Positions 30,314 to 38,909 of a stretch of 64,000 nt of DNA are shown piece after piece (the first letter of the stretch is position 1; each line of letters begins with the position of its first letter). The notes under the pieces are model-generated. The model was not told the origin of the DNA. It saw only the letters and a program-made list of their open reading frames with translations, and did no database searches. Source of the stretch: Variovorax paradoxus (GTDB lineage: Bacteria; Pseudomonadota; Gammaproteobacteria; Burkholderiales; Burkholderiaceae_C); assembly GCF_029919115.1 (NCBI RefSeq), contig NZ_CP123990.1:4738501-4802500 (forward strand), in the 5' to 3' direction. Both the position numbers and the translations under genes were made by a program.

Positions 30314-30739
30314 ATGCGATGGCGTTTCGATCCTCTTTCTCTGGTGTGGGCGGTGGCCCTGTTCTTTGTTCTCGTGCTGCTGGCCACCGTCGGCGCGCGC
30401 TGGGGCTGGCTGCGGAGTTTCTTCGGCGACGTGCTGGCCGTGGCATGGGTGTACGTCGTCTTCAAGACTTTCATTGCCGCGCGCGTTCTGCCCTTGGCGC
30501 TGGCCGCGTTGGGCGTGGGCCTGGCGGTCGAACTGGGGCAGTTACTGGCATCGGCCTGGCACCTGCACATTCCGAATCGCACGCTGCGCATCGTGCTCGG
30601 CAGCACGGCCGACTGGTGGGACGTGGCGGCCTACCTGATCGGCTTTGCGGCCGTGCTGGCCATCGAAGCGCTGTATGGCGCTATCAGGGCAGCTCGGTTG
30701 CAGGCATCCGCGCCACGATCGTCGAAGCCCGCCCGCTGA
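30314..30739 (+). CDS. DUF2809 family membrane protein
   Basis: A 141-residue membrane protein with four to five helices (SLVWAVALFFVLVLLATVG; VLAVAWVYVVFKTFIAA; LALAALGVGLAVELGQLL; VAAYLIGFAAVLAIEALYG). The ELGQLL and LGSTADWWDVAAYLIG motifs fit DUF2809 (VanZ-like in appearance), of unknown function. ATG 30314 lies in a CATG palindrome that could also hold the start of the opposing acyltransferase; ATG 30302 is an alternative. Its 3' end overlaps the convergent mtgA by 56 nt. Confidence 0.75.
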   Translation: MRWRFDPLSLVWAVALFFVLVLLATVGARWGWLRSFFGDVLAVAWVYVVFKTFIAARVLPLALAALGVGLAVELGQLLASAWHLHIPNRTLRIVLGSTADWWDVAAYLIGFAAVLAIEALYGAIRAARLQASAPRSSKPAR

Positions 30740-31430
30740 GGTAAGAAGAAGACCCCAGCCGGCGCTCGAAGAACTTGGGACTCGGCAGCATCACCGCCAG
30801 GCGTGCGGCTTCGCCCGCGCTCAGGCGTGAGGCGGGTTTCTTGAAGTAGTACTGGGCTGCGGCTTCGGCGCCGAACACGCCTTCGCCCCATTCCACGTTG
30901 TTGAGATAGATCTCGAGGATGCGCCGCTTGTCGAGCAGCACCTCGAGCGTCATGGCAAGCACCAGCTCCTGGCCCTTGCGCAGTAGTGTGCGCTCGCCGG
31001 AGAGCAGCAGGTTCTTTGCGAGCTGCTGCGTGATGGTGGAGCCGCCCCGCAGCTGCACCGGCCGCACCGGCTTGCCGCGCGCAATGGCACGCGCCGCGCG
31101 CCGGGCCGCGAGCTCTTCGGCCTTGGCATTGCGTTGCCGGGCGCGCTCGATGGCTTCCCACTCCACGCCGTTGTGGTCGATGAAGTCGGCATCCTCGCTG
31201 GCGATGACCGCACGCTTGAGGTTGTCGCTGATCTGCGCGTAGGGCACCCACTCCTGGCGCCAAGCGCCCTTGCTGCCCTGGTGAATCGCAATCTGCCAGG
31301 CTTCGGAGCGCTGGAACGCCGTGCTCTGCGGAGCGATCACGGCCATGGCCGCGATGCGCGCCACAAAGAAAAGCTCGAGCGCCACGCCCGCCACCAGCAG
31401 GCAGCCGATCAGCCGCAGCAGCCCCTTCAT
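30684..31430 (-). CDS. mtgA: Monofunctional biosynthetic peptidoglycan transglycosylase
   Basis: GT51-family glycan polymerase using lipid II; 248 residues with one N-terminal membrane anchor (IGCLLVAGVALELFFVARIA). The catalytic motif is SEDADFIDHNG with Glu79, followed by GGSTITQQLAKNLLLSGERT, KGQELVLAMTLE and EIYLNNVEWGEGVFGAEAAA. No transpeptidase domain is present. The start overlaps the aroE stop by 4 nt, so it ends the yqiA-to-mtgA leftward group. Confidence 0.96.
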   Translation of the reverse strand: MKGLLRLIGCLLVAGVALELFFVARIAAMAVIAPQSTAFQRSEAWQIAIHQGSKGAWRQEWVPYAQISDNLKRAVIASEDADFIDHNGVEWEAIERARQRNAKAEELAARRAARAIARGKPVRPVQLRGGSTITQQLAKNLLLSGERTLLRKGQELVLAMTLEVLLDKRRILEIYLNNVEWGEGVFGAEAAAQYYFKKPASRLSAGEAARLAVMLPSPKFFERRLGSSSYLSGRASTIVARMPATELP

Positions 31431-32287
31431 TGGCCGGCGGCGAGGGAGGCGCGCAGTTCGGCCAGCACCTGTGCGGCGGGCGGGCGCACGCCGCGCCAGG
31501 CCTCGAAGGCTTCGGCCGCTTGCTCGACCAGCATGCCGAGTCCGTCGCGCCCTGCGGCGCCGTGCGCTTCGGCCCAGGCAATGAAGCCGGCGGCGGCAGG
31601 CCCGTACATCAGGTCGACCGCGAGCGCGCCGGGGCGCAGCACCTGCGCACGCACCGGCACCGCATCGCCCGCAAGGCTGGAGGCGGTGGCGTTGATCACC
31701 ACGTCGAAATTGCCGGGTACTTCGTCGAGCGCCCATGCTTCCAGCGTGGCGCCGTGGCGCAATGCCAAGGCCGCATGTCGCTGCACCAGGGCCATGGCCT
31801 TGCCGACGGTTCGGTTGGCCACCACGATGCGCGAGGCGCCCGCATCGAGCAGCGGCCCCAGCACGCCCGCTGCAGCGCCGCCTGCGCCGATGAGCAGCAG
31901 CTCGCAGCCTGCCAAAGGTACGGCGGCGTTGCGCACGATATCGTTGACCAGGCCGATGCCGTCGGTGTTGTCGGCATGAATGCTGCCGTCCGCTTCGAAG
32001 CGCAGCATGTTCACCGCCTGCGCAAGCTGCGCGCGTTCGCTGGTGTGCTGCGCAAGCGCGGCCGCGTCGAACTTGAACGGCACCGTGACATTGCAGCCGC
32101 GCGCGACGTTGCCCTGCTCAGCGGCTTCTCGCCGAAAGCTGGCGACGCCTTCGGCAAAGGCACCGATCGGCACGAGCCGGCGGGTGTATGCCATCTGCTG
32201 CTGGCCGCAGAGCTCGGCAAATCGGGCATGGATGCGGGGCGAGCGGCTGTGCTCGACGGGGTTGCCCATTACGCAGTACAGGTCCAT
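31427..32287 (-). CDS. aroE: Shikimate dehydrogenase
   Basis: NADP-dependent reduction of 3-dehydroshikimate to shikimate; 286 residues. The N-terminal substrate-binding motif YCVMGNPVEHSRSP, catalytic Lys72 in NVTVPFK and Asp106 in DNTDG, then the nucleotide-binding GAGGAAAGVLGPLL and NRTV are all seen. Start MDLYCVMGNPV at ATG 32287. Together with the DAHP synthase at 45.6 kb this is the second shikimate-pathway gene in the window. Confidence 0.96.
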   Translation of the reverse strand: MDLYCVMGNPVEHSRSPRIHARFAELCGQQQMAYTRRLVPIGAFAEGVASFRREAAEQGNVARGCNVTVPFKFDAAALAQHTSERAQLAQAVNMLRFEADGSIHADNTDGIGLVNDIVRNAAVPLAGCELLLIGAGGAAAGVLGPLLDAGASRIVVANRTVGKAMALVQRHAALALRHGATLEAWALDEVPGNFDVVINATASSLAGDAVPVRAQVLRPGALAVDLMYGPAAAGFIAWAEAHGAAGRDGLGMLVEQAAEAFEAWRGVRPPAAQVLAELRASLAAGQ

Positions 32288-32321
32288 GGCGCCGTGGTTC
32301 GCAGTTGTTGCTGTTGGGTTG

Positions 32322-33173
32322 CTATTGAGAAGAGAGCTCGATGGTTTCGTCGCGTGTGAACTTGAAACGCGACTGCAGCACGATCTGGTCGGTCTGCTTG
32401 CGCATTGCATCGGTGAACTTGCCGAAGTTGCCGATGCTGTGCACGATGGCCTTGGCGCGCCGGTCGAGGGTGACGTCGCCCGAGCTTTCGTCGACCACGG
32501 TGTCGAGGATCTTGCCGTCGTGGTTGATGGTGATCGTCATCTTGAGCTGGCCGTAGAGCTTCTTGCCGGCGGCCGTGGGAAAGTTCTCGGTGCCCCGCAC
32601 CTCGATGCGGCGGCGCAGCGTGTCCACGTAGATGGCATAGGCCGCCTCGCGCGTGGAAGGGCTCAGGTAGCGCTTCTTGGGGCGGGCGTTTTCTTCGTTC
32701 ACACGCCGTTCGATCTCGGCCAGCAGCTCGACCATCTGGCGCCGCTTTTCCTCGCGTGCCACGGCCTCTTTGGGATCGCCCGAAACGCGCGGGTCGGGGG
32801 CGGGCATGGCGGCCAGGTCGCGCTTGAGCTGCGCGAGCAGTTGCATCTGCTGCGCCTGCATGGCCTCGACCTGGCGCTGCGCTTCCTCGGCGGAGTCGCC
32901 CACGGCGGTAAAGCTCGAAGGCGGCAGCGGGCTGGTGGCACGGCCCCGTTCGAGGTCGCCGCCGCCCGCCAGCGAGGTTTGCGCCATGACCCGGGCCGTG
33001 GCGTCGGGCTTGTCGTTGGTCTTGCTGTTGACCAGGATTACCTCGAGCGGCGTGTCGCTGAAGACCCGGTTGAACGATTCAGGGTCGACGAAACGCACCG
33101 TCAGAAGTGCGGCGTGCGCGATGACCGACACACCGAGTGCGATCTGCAGCGTGCTCAGATCCCTGAAGTTCAT
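32322..33173 (-). CDS. TonB-like protein (energy transducer / TonB C-terminal domain)
   Basis: A 283-residue protein with one N-terminal membrane helix (LQIALGVSVIAHAALLTVRFV), a periplasmic linker with a Glu/Gln/Arg-rich coiled coil (EEAQRQVEAMQAQQMQLLAQ) and a C-terminal TonB-like domain (YVDTLRRRIEVRGTENFP, then GQLKMTITINHDGKI and VVDESSGDVTLDRRA). No exbB or exbD is nearby, and the linker is not the classic Pro-Lys repeat. It may serve envelope organisation rather than classic siderophore import. Lies between the RNase II-like gene and aroE on the same strand. Confidence 0.8.
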   Translation of the reverse strand: MNFRDLSTLQIALGVSVIAHAALLTVRFVDPESFNRVFSDTPLEVILVNSKTNDKPDATARVMAQTSLAGGGDLERGRATSPLPPSSFTAVGDSAEEAQRQVEAMQAQQMQLLAQLKRDLAAMPAPDPRVSGDPKEAVAREEKRRQMVELLAEIERRVNEENARPKKRYLSPSTREAAYAIYVDTLRRRIEVRGTENFPTAAGKKLYGQLKMTITINHDGKILDTVVDESSGDVTLDRRAKAIVHSIGNFGKFTDAMRKQTDQIVLQSRFKFTRDETIELSSQ

Positions 33174-33226
33174 TGACGACGCTCCTCGCGGCTCATTGAA
33201 TGTTTTTTGTATGTTCCGCGCCGCAC

Positions 33227-35284
33227 TTATGCCGGCGTGTTCTCCGGGGCCGGCTCGCTGTCGGTGAGATCGACCGCAATGGCAATGGGGCCGGCCACTT
33301 CTTCTTCCTCGTCGCCGCCTTCCTCTTCGGTTGCGGCATCCGCCTTGGGCGCGTCGAGGCGCTCGAGCACCGTGCCGTGCACGTCGAGCGCAATTTCGTC
33401 GATCTCGCCGAGCTTTACGCGAAGGCGCGCACCGCGCTCCTGCTGGCCCGCCACCGGGAACACCAGCGGCAGCGTGTCCGCACGCACCAGCGCGCCGTTC
33501 TGGATGTCCTTGATGACGGTGACTTCAAGCTCGGTGATGCCTTGCTGCTCCAGGTACTTGAGCGTCCAGAAGCGTTCCATGCCGCCCTGGTAGGCGTTGT
33601 AGGTCGCGTAGGCGGCGTCGAAGCCCGAGAGAATCGAGAACAGGTCGGCGTCCTTCGGCTTGAAAGGCGCGGCCAGCGCGGCAGTCTTGCCGTGGCGCGC
33701 GGCTGCGATGATCTGCCACTGGTTCACCAGGTCGGTGTAGCGGCGCAGCGGCGAGGTGCTCCAGGCATAGCTCTTCACGCCCAGGCCCGCATGCGGCAGC
33801 GCCCGCGTGCCCATGCGCACCTTGATGCCCGGCGCCAGGCTCGCCTGGCTGCGGTAGAGCCCGGGCACGCCGAGCTCGCCGAGCCAGCCGCCCCAGCTGC
33901 TGTTGGCCAGGATCATGGCCTCGGACACGATCAGGTCGAGCGGCGCGCCGCGCTGGCGCGTGGTGATCTGCACCTGCTCGCTGCCATCCGGCTCGCCGTC
34001 ATTGCCGACCAGGCGAAAGTTGTAGTCGGGCCGGTTGAAGTTCTCGGGCTTGCCGCGCACCACTTCGCGCTGGGCCTTCAGCTGCTTTGCGAGACGGAAC
34101 AGGAAGGAGAGCGGGGCACGCAGCTTTGCAGCAGCCTCGGGCGTGTTCTCGTTCGTGAAAGACGCGTCTTCGAGCCAGGGCTGGGTGACGATGCTGTCGA
34201 GCTGGTCGTGCCGCAGGTTGGCGACGATGGGCACGCGTTCGAGCTTGGTCTCGGTCGATTGCAGCTCGAGCGTGGCTTCGTCGAAGCGCGCGTAGAGCGA
34301 CACCGCCGGGCGGTCGCCGCCTTCGAGCAGTGTGTAGGCGCTGACCACCTCGTCAGGCAGCATGGTGATCTTGTGGCCCGGCATGTAGACCGTGGACATG
34401 CGTGCGCGTGCCACTTGGTCGATGGCGCTGCCGGGCGTGAGGGCGAGGCCCGGCGCGGCAATATGGATGCCGACCGTGACCGTGCCGCTGCCCAGGCCCT
34501 GGACCGACAGCGCGTCGTCGATTTCGGTGGTTTGCGAATCGTCGATCGAGAAGGCTTGCACGCCGGCGGCCAGCGGCAGGTCGTCCACGATGGCGGGTGC
34601 GGCGAGTGCCGGAAAGCCCGTGCCCTTGGGAAAATTCTCGAAAAGAAAGCGGCGCCAGTGAAACTGGTAGGGCGAGTCGATGGCGCCGGCCCGCTCCAGC
34701 AGATCGAGCGGCGGGCGCTGCGTGGCGCGCGCGGCGTCGACCACGGCCTTGTATTCGGGCGCGTTCTTGTCGGGCTTGAACAGGATCTTGTAGAGCTGCT
34801 CGCGAATGGGCTGCGGGCAAATGCCTTCGGCCAGCTGGCCGGCCCATTCGACGATTTGCGCCTGGACGAGTTTTTTCTTTTCGATGGCGGCCAGCGCCTG
34901 CTGCACGATTTCGGCCGGCGCCTTCTTGAAGCGCCCCTTGCCCGCGCGGCGAAAGTAGTGCGGCGCCTCGAACAGCGCGAAAAGCGCGGCGGCCTGCTGC
35001 GCGAGCGTGGGCTTGTCGCTGAAATAGTCGGCGGCCAGCTCGGCAAAGCCGAATTCGCCCTCGGCCGCGAATTCCCACGCCAAGTCGAGGTCCATCGTGG
35101 CCGCGATGGCACGCGCTTCGGCAATCAGCTCGGCCGGGGCCGGTTTCTCGAAACGCAGGACGATGTTGGCGCCCTTGACCTTGACGCGCTTGCCGGTGTC
35201 GAGCTCGACCTGCGCCGATGCTTCGGCCTCCGACAGCACGCGGCCGCCGAGGTACTTGCCGGCTTCTTCAAACAATACAAACAT
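33227..35284 (-). CDS. RNase II/RNase R-family (RNB domain) exoribonuclease
   Basis: A 685-residue protein with an RNB catalytic domain. The catalytic acidic cluster is FSIDDSQTTEIDDALSV, and the conserved C-terminal motif YAWSTSPLRRYTDLVNQW is intact. The N-terminal 200 residues resemble the helical, cold-shock-poor N-terminus of betaproteobacterial VacB-like proteins, and the C-terminus holds a degenerate S1-like beta domain (ELEVTVIKDIQNGALVRAD) followed by an acidic tail (EEEGGDEEEEVAG). Expected to degrade RNA 3' to 5'. Whether it is RNase II or RNase R in role is not resolvable from sequence alone. Confidence 0.88.
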   Translation of the reverse strand: MFVLFEEAGKYLGGRVLSEAEASAQVELDTGKRVKVKGANIVLRFEKPAPAELIAEARAIAATMDLDLAWEFAAEGEFGFAELAADYFSDKPTLAQQAAALFALFEAPHYFRRAGKGRFKKAPAEIVQQALAAIEKKKLVQAQIVEWAGQLAEGICPQPIREQLYKILFKPDKNAPEYKAVVDAARATQRPPLDLLERAGAIDSPYQFHWRRFLFENFPKGTGFPALAAPAIVDDLPLAAGVQAFSIDDSQTTEIDDALSVQGLGSGTVTVGIHIAAPGLALTPGSAIDQVARARMSTVYMPGHKITMLPDEVVSAYTLLEGGDRPAVSLYARFDEATLELQSTETKLERVPIVANLRHDQLDSIVTQPWLEDASFTNENTPEAAAKLRAPLSFLFRLAKQLKAQREVVRGKPENFNRPDYNFRLVGNDGEPDGSEQVQITTRQRGAPLDLIVSEAMILANSSWGGWLGELGVPGLYRSQASLAPGIKVRMGTRALPHAGLGVKSYAWSTSPLRRYTDLVNQWQIIAAARHGKTAALAAPFKPKDADLFSILSGFDAAYATYNAYQGGMERFWTLKYLEQQGITELEVTVIKDIQNGALVRADTLPLVFPVAGQQERGARLRVKLGEIDEIALDVHGTVLERLDAPKADAATEEEGGDEEEEVAGPIAIAVDLTDSEPAPENTPA

Positions 35285-35335
35285 GAGCCGATTGTCCCAC
35301 GCTGGACCTGGCGCGCCGCTCGGCGCCGGAGGGAC

Positions 35336-35929
35336 TCAGACCGGGTTGATGAACTCGATGATGTCGTCCAGATGGTTCTGTTCGAAATCGGACAGCGCAT
35401 GGTCGCCCCCTTCGAGCAGCTTGATATTGCTGTCCGGGTAGCGTGCGGACATCTCATGCCAGTCGAGCGCCTCGTCGCCCTTGGCGATGATGGCCAGCAC
35501 GCGCTCGGGGCGCGTGAGGGCGCCCACCTCCATGGTGCGCAGCTCCTGGATGTACTCGGGCCGGAAATAGAAGTGCTCGGCCGGGTCGTGCCACGTGGTC
35601 TGGTCGCCGATATAGAGCTGCAGGTCGCGTGCGGGGTGCACGGCGGGGTTGAGCAGCACGGTGCGGCAGCGCGTCATTCCCGCAACGTAGGTGGCATAGA
35701 AGCCGCCGAGCGAAGAGCCGACAACGGCCATCGACTTGCGCGGCCAGTCTGCAATGCCTTTCATCACCATGTCGATCGCCTCGCGCGGGGAGGGCGGCAA
35801 TTGCGGGCACCACCACTGCAGGTCGGGATGCTCCGTCGCCACGCGGCGCGCCATCAGCCGCGCCTTGGTCGAGCGCGGCGAGGAGCGGAAACCATGCAGA
35901 TACAACAGGTGAGTGGTTTTCGGATCCAT
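35336..35929 (-). CDS. YqiA/UPF0227-family alpha/beta-hydrolase (esterase)
   Basis: A 197-residue alpha/beta-hydrolase. HGFRSSPRSTKA forms the oxyanion region, GSSLGG holds nucleophile Ser73, and GDEALDWHEM and GGDHALSDFE hold the likely Asp and His of the triad. This pattern matches YqiA-type esterases. ATG 35929 gives the usual family N-terminus (MDPKTTHLLYLHGF). It is the first gene of the leftward group leading through the RNase and TonB-like genes to aroE and mtgA. Confidence 0.85.
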   Translation of the reverse strand: MDPKTTHLLYLHGFRSSPRSTKARLMARRVATEHPDLQWWCPQLPPSPREAIDMVMKGIADWPRKSMAVVGSSLGGFYATYVAGMTRCRTVLLNPAVHPARDLQLYIGDQTTWHDPAEHFYFRPEYIQELRTMEVGALTRPERVLAIIAKGDEALDWHEMSARYPDSNIKLLEGGDHALSDFEQNHLDDIIEFINPV

Positions 35930-36298
35930 GCGAGGCGGAGACTGAAAGTGTTGCGTTCGACGCAACTCCATGGAAGGAGCCGGGTAATTTTGCATGAGGT
36001 CCGTGTGCGTGGCGCGGCTACCGGTAAGGGCTCTTCTCGCACGCAGGCTTCGTACGGGAAGCTGATTGTTTACCACTGGGGTCTCCGGGGCGCGGAATTT
36101 TCTGCATCCGAGTGGCTCTGGCCTTGTCTCGGAACCCGAAAGTACTCAGCTGGCGCGCCAAAAACGGCCAAGTCGATCGGGTCGTGTTGCATTTTTGCAA
36201 GGCGGCGAAGTTTCGCGGCCCGCGCCGGTGCCTGCATCCCATGAAGATGGGAGGCGCCGCGGCCTTTTGAATGGGCCCGGCGGCTTATGCTAAAGCCC
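35930..36298. promoter_or_regulatory. Divergent intergenic region, yqiA-like / response regulator
   Basis: No gene is evident in this 369-nt stretch. GTTGCG-TTCGA-CGCAAC at 35950-35966 is a perfect 6-bp inverted repeat just upstream of the yqiA-like gene, possibly an operator or hairpin. TATGCT at 36286-36291 is a -10-like hexamer ending 7 nt before the response regulator ATG. Nothing else was recognised. Confidence 0.4.
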
Positions 36299-37024
36299 AT
36301 GAATATCGAGGCTCTTGATGCCGGAACTGCGCGCCGCTGGGGCGTCCTCGTGGTCGAGGACGACAGCCGCGCGCGTGCCTTCTTCGAGGCCAGCGTGCAG
36401 CGCAGCCCGAGCCTCTTCTGGCTGGGAAGCGCCGGTACCGTGCAAGAGGCGCTGGCGTGGCTTGCCCAGACGGCCACCATTCCCGACGTGCTGCTGGTCG
36501 ACCTTGGCATGCCCGACGGAAGCGGGCTGGACGTGATCCGCGAGGCTGTTGCGCGCTTTCCGGGCTGCGAGCCGCTGGTGATCTCTGTCTTCGGGGACGA
36601 GGAAAACGTGCTTTCCAGCATCGAGGCCGGTGCGGTCGGCTACATCCACAAGGACGCGGCGCCCGAGGACATTGCGCAGACCATCGTCGAGATGAAGGCC
36701 GGCGCCTCGCCGATCTCGCCCATGATCGCGCGGCGGGTTCTTGCCAAGTACCGCAGCTTGCAACTGGCGGGCACGCCCGTCGCGGCAGTGCCCCAGGCGG
36801 CTGCCGACAGCGCAGCGCCCAGCCTGCTCTCCGCTCGCGAACACGAGGTGCTGACGCTCATAGCGCGCGGCTTTTCCTACGCGGAAATCGCCCGGCTCAA
36901 GAGCTTGAGCGTGCACACGGTGCAGACCCACATCAAGAATCTCTACGGCAAGCTGGCGGTGCACTCCAAGAGCGAGGCGGTGTTCGAGGCCACGCGGCTC
37001 GGCCTGCTTTCCCATCCCGGGTGA
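36299..37024 (+). CDS. LuxR/NarL-type response regulator
   Basis: A 241-residue two-component regulator. The receiver domain has the acidic pocket VVEDD, phospho-acceptor Asp68 (LLVDLGMPDG) and conserved Lys in GYIHKDA. A short Ala-rich linker leads to a C-terminal LuxR-type HTH (LSAREHEVLTLIARGFSYAEIARLKSLSVHTVQTHIKNLYGKL). ATG 36299 is preferred over an in-frame ATG at 36287, which lies inside the -10-like TATGCT. The stop overlaps the GTG of the downstream kinase, so the pair is translationally coupled. Confidence 0.9.
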   Translation: MNIEALDAGTARRWGVLVVEDDSRARAFFEASVQRSPSLFWLGSAGTVQEALAWLAQTATIPDVLLVDLGMPDGSGLDVIREAVARFPGCEPLVISVFGDEENVLSSIEAGAVGYIHKDAAPEDIAQTIVEMKAGASPISPMIARRVLAKYRSLQLAGTPVAAVPQAAADSAAPSLLSAREHEVLTLIARGFSYAEIARLKSLSVHTVQTHIKNLYGKLAVHSKSEAVFEATRLGLLSHPG

Positions 37025-38877
37025 ACCGTGTGGCGGGGGGCCTGTTCGCAAAGCCGTGGGGGGCGCTGCTCGCGCTTTGGTTCGCGGTAGCCTTGATGGC
37101 AGCGGCGGGCGCCGCAGCGGCGGAAGGCCCCATTGAACTGCGCAGCGGCACGGCGACCGTCACTGTCGACGGCGCCACGCACACGGCGGCGGTCGAGCTT
37201 TCTTATCACTGGGATCGCAAGCACCAGGGTCGCCCCGGCTTCGCGAGCTTCGAGCTGCCTTTTACGCTCGATGCTGTGCCCGAGACGCCGTGGGGCATCT
37301 TCATTCCCCGTGCCGGCAACGTGTTCGAGGTGTCGCTCAACGACGCGTTGCTCCAGGTCTATGGCGACCTCGGCCGCGGCAACGGCGCTGACTACGCCAA
37401 GGCGCCCATCTACGTGCCGGTTCCCGGGCACCTGTTGAAGGCGGGCGACAACCATATCCGGATTCGCATCCGCGCCGACGGCGCCCGGCGGGCGGGTCTG
37501 TCGCGCGTGACCATCGGGCCGGCCACGCCGGTACGCACCGATCTATTCGAGAGTGCCTATGGCTGGCGTTTTACCGGCTCGGTGCTCCTGACCGCTTTCA
37601 GTCTCATCGTCGGGGGCATTGCACTGGCGCTGTGGCTTACGCAGGTCGATGTCGAAGCCGTGGCGGGGCATCGGCGCGAAAGCATCTATTTCTGGGCCGC
37701 GCTCGCCGAATTCTGCTGGGCCCTGCGGGTGGCCGACGGCGTGATTGCCGAACCGCCCCTTCCCTGGCCGGCCTGGGGTGTGCTCATGGCCGCCTGCTAC
37801 GCCGGCTGGATGGCCTCCGCCATGATGTTCTGCTATCACCTTGCGGGTTGGGACGGCCGGCCCCGCTTGCGCTGGCTGCGCTGGCCCATGGCGGGCGTGG
37901 TGGCCGGAACCATCGGCGCCAGCTCGATGGCGCTGTTCCGTGAAGAGCCGTACTGGCTCACCGGCTGGCTCGCGGGAGAAATCGTGTTCATCACGCTGTT
38001 CGTCTCGGCCTTTGTGGTGGGGACGGTCAGGCGGCCGACCATGGAGCGCCTGCTGGTGGCGGCCGCCGCGCTGGTAACGCTGGGCTTCGGCATCAGGGAC
38101 TGGCTGGTGATTCGCCTGAGCGACTCCTACGGCGAGACCACCTGGGTGCGCTATTCGTCCGTTTTCTTCGGCGTTGCACTGCTGCTGATCGTGCTCAGGC
38201 GCTTTCACGCCGCAAGCATCGAGGCGCGGGGTTCGGTTGCGGCTTTGGCCGAGCGGGTGGCGCAGCGCGAACGCGAGCTTGCATCGACCTTTGCGGCGCT
38301 GGAGCAGGTGGCGCGCGACCAGGCCCGCACCCATGAGCGCGAACGCATCCTGCGCGACATGCATGACGGCGTGGGTTCGCGCATCAGCTCGGCCATCCGG
38401 CAGCTGCAGTCGGGCCAGACCAGCCCCGAGGAGCTGCTGCGGACCCTGCAGGACTCGCTCGACCAGCTCAAGCTGTCCATCGACTCCATTCACCTGCCGC
38501 CGGGCGATGTCGGCGCCCTGCTGGCGGCGCTGCGCTACCGGCTGGAACCGCGCCTTGCGGCCGCGGGCATCAGGCTGGAGTGGGGCGTGGAAGAGGTGCC
38601 CACGGTCAGGGGGCTGGACGCGCAGGGCATGCGGCAACTGCAGTTCCTGCTCTTCGAGGCCATTTCCAACGTGCTGCAGCATGCACAGGCCAAAACGCTC
38701 CGCATCGAGGCGCAACCGGCGGCCGGCGCGGTGCAACTGCGCGTGATCGATGACGGACGGGGCTTCGACGCAGCGCGGGTGCCCCGGGCGCTGGCGGAGC
38801 AGGCCGGCGCGGTCGGCGCTCGGCTTGCGGTCGAAAGCCGAGTGGGGCGCACGGTCGTTCAACTCGAATTCGACTGA
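37021..38877 (+). CDS. 7TMR-DISM-type sensor histidine kinase
   Basis: Partner kinase of the upstream regulator, 618 residues. A signal peptide ([21 protein letters not shown]) is followed by a periplasmic beta-sandwich domain of about 150 residues, then seven membrane helices (from WRFTGSVLLTAFSLIVGGIA to VFFGVALLLIVLRRF), a coiled coil (AERVAQRERELASTFAALEQ) and a HisKA_3-type kinase. The phospho-acceptor is His448 in ERILRDMHDGVGSR; the ATPase has EAISNVLQHAQAK and DDGRGFD. This layout matches the 7TMR-DISM class, which senses extracellular or small-molecule signals; the ligand is unknown. GTG 37021 overlaps the regulator stop. Confidence 0.87.
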   Translation: MNRVAGGLFAKPWGALLALWFAVALMAAAGAAAAEGPIELRSGTATVTVDGATHTAAVELSYHWDRKHQGRPGFASFELPFTLDAVPETPWGIFIPRAGNVFEVSLNDALLQVYGDLGRGNGADYAKAPIYVPVPGHLLKAGDNHIRIRIRADGARRAGLSRVTIGPATPVRTDLFESAYGWRFTGSVLLTAFSLIVGGIALALWLTQVDVEAVAGHRRESIYFWAALAEFCWALRVADGVIAEPPLPWPAWGVLMAACYAGWMASAMMFCYHLAGWDGRPRLRWLRWPMAGVVAGTIGASSMALFREEPYWLTGWLAGEIVFITLFVSAFVVGTVRRPTMERLLVAAAALVTLGFGIRDWLVIRLSDSYGETTWVRYSSVFFGVALLLIVLRRFHAASIEARGSVAALAERVAQRERELASTFAALEQVARDQARTHERERILRDMHDGVGSRISSAIRQLQSGQTSPEELLRTLQDSLDQLKLSIDSIHLPPGDVGALLAALRYRLEPRLAAAGIRLEWGVEEVPTVRGLDAQGMRQLQFLLFEAISNVLQHAQAKTLRIEAQPAAGAVQLRVIDDGRGFDAARVPRALAEQAGAVGARLAVESRVGRTVVQLEFD

Positions 38878-38901
38878 CGGGCGTTGCGGGGCGCGGATAA
38901 T
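38874..38901 (+). promoter_or_regulatory. Candidate rodA promoter, predicts leaderless mRNA
   Basis: -35-like CTGACG (38874-38879, overlapping the kinase stop codon), 16-nt spacer, -10 GATAAT (38896-38901). The -10 ends 8 nt before the rodA ATG, so transcription would start at about the start codon. No Shine-Dalgarno site fits in that space. Confidence 0.5.
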
Positions 38902-38909
38902 CCAGCCCC

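Noticed and set aside
33200..36244. A 1014-codon plus-strand frame opposite the RNase II-like and YqiA-like genes
   Set aside because: Same codon-bias artefact; it spans two well-supported genes and has no family features.
36066..36293. Small open frames in the gap before the response regulator
   Set aside because: No ribosome binding site, no conserved features and unusual composition; more likely non-coding regulatory DNA.
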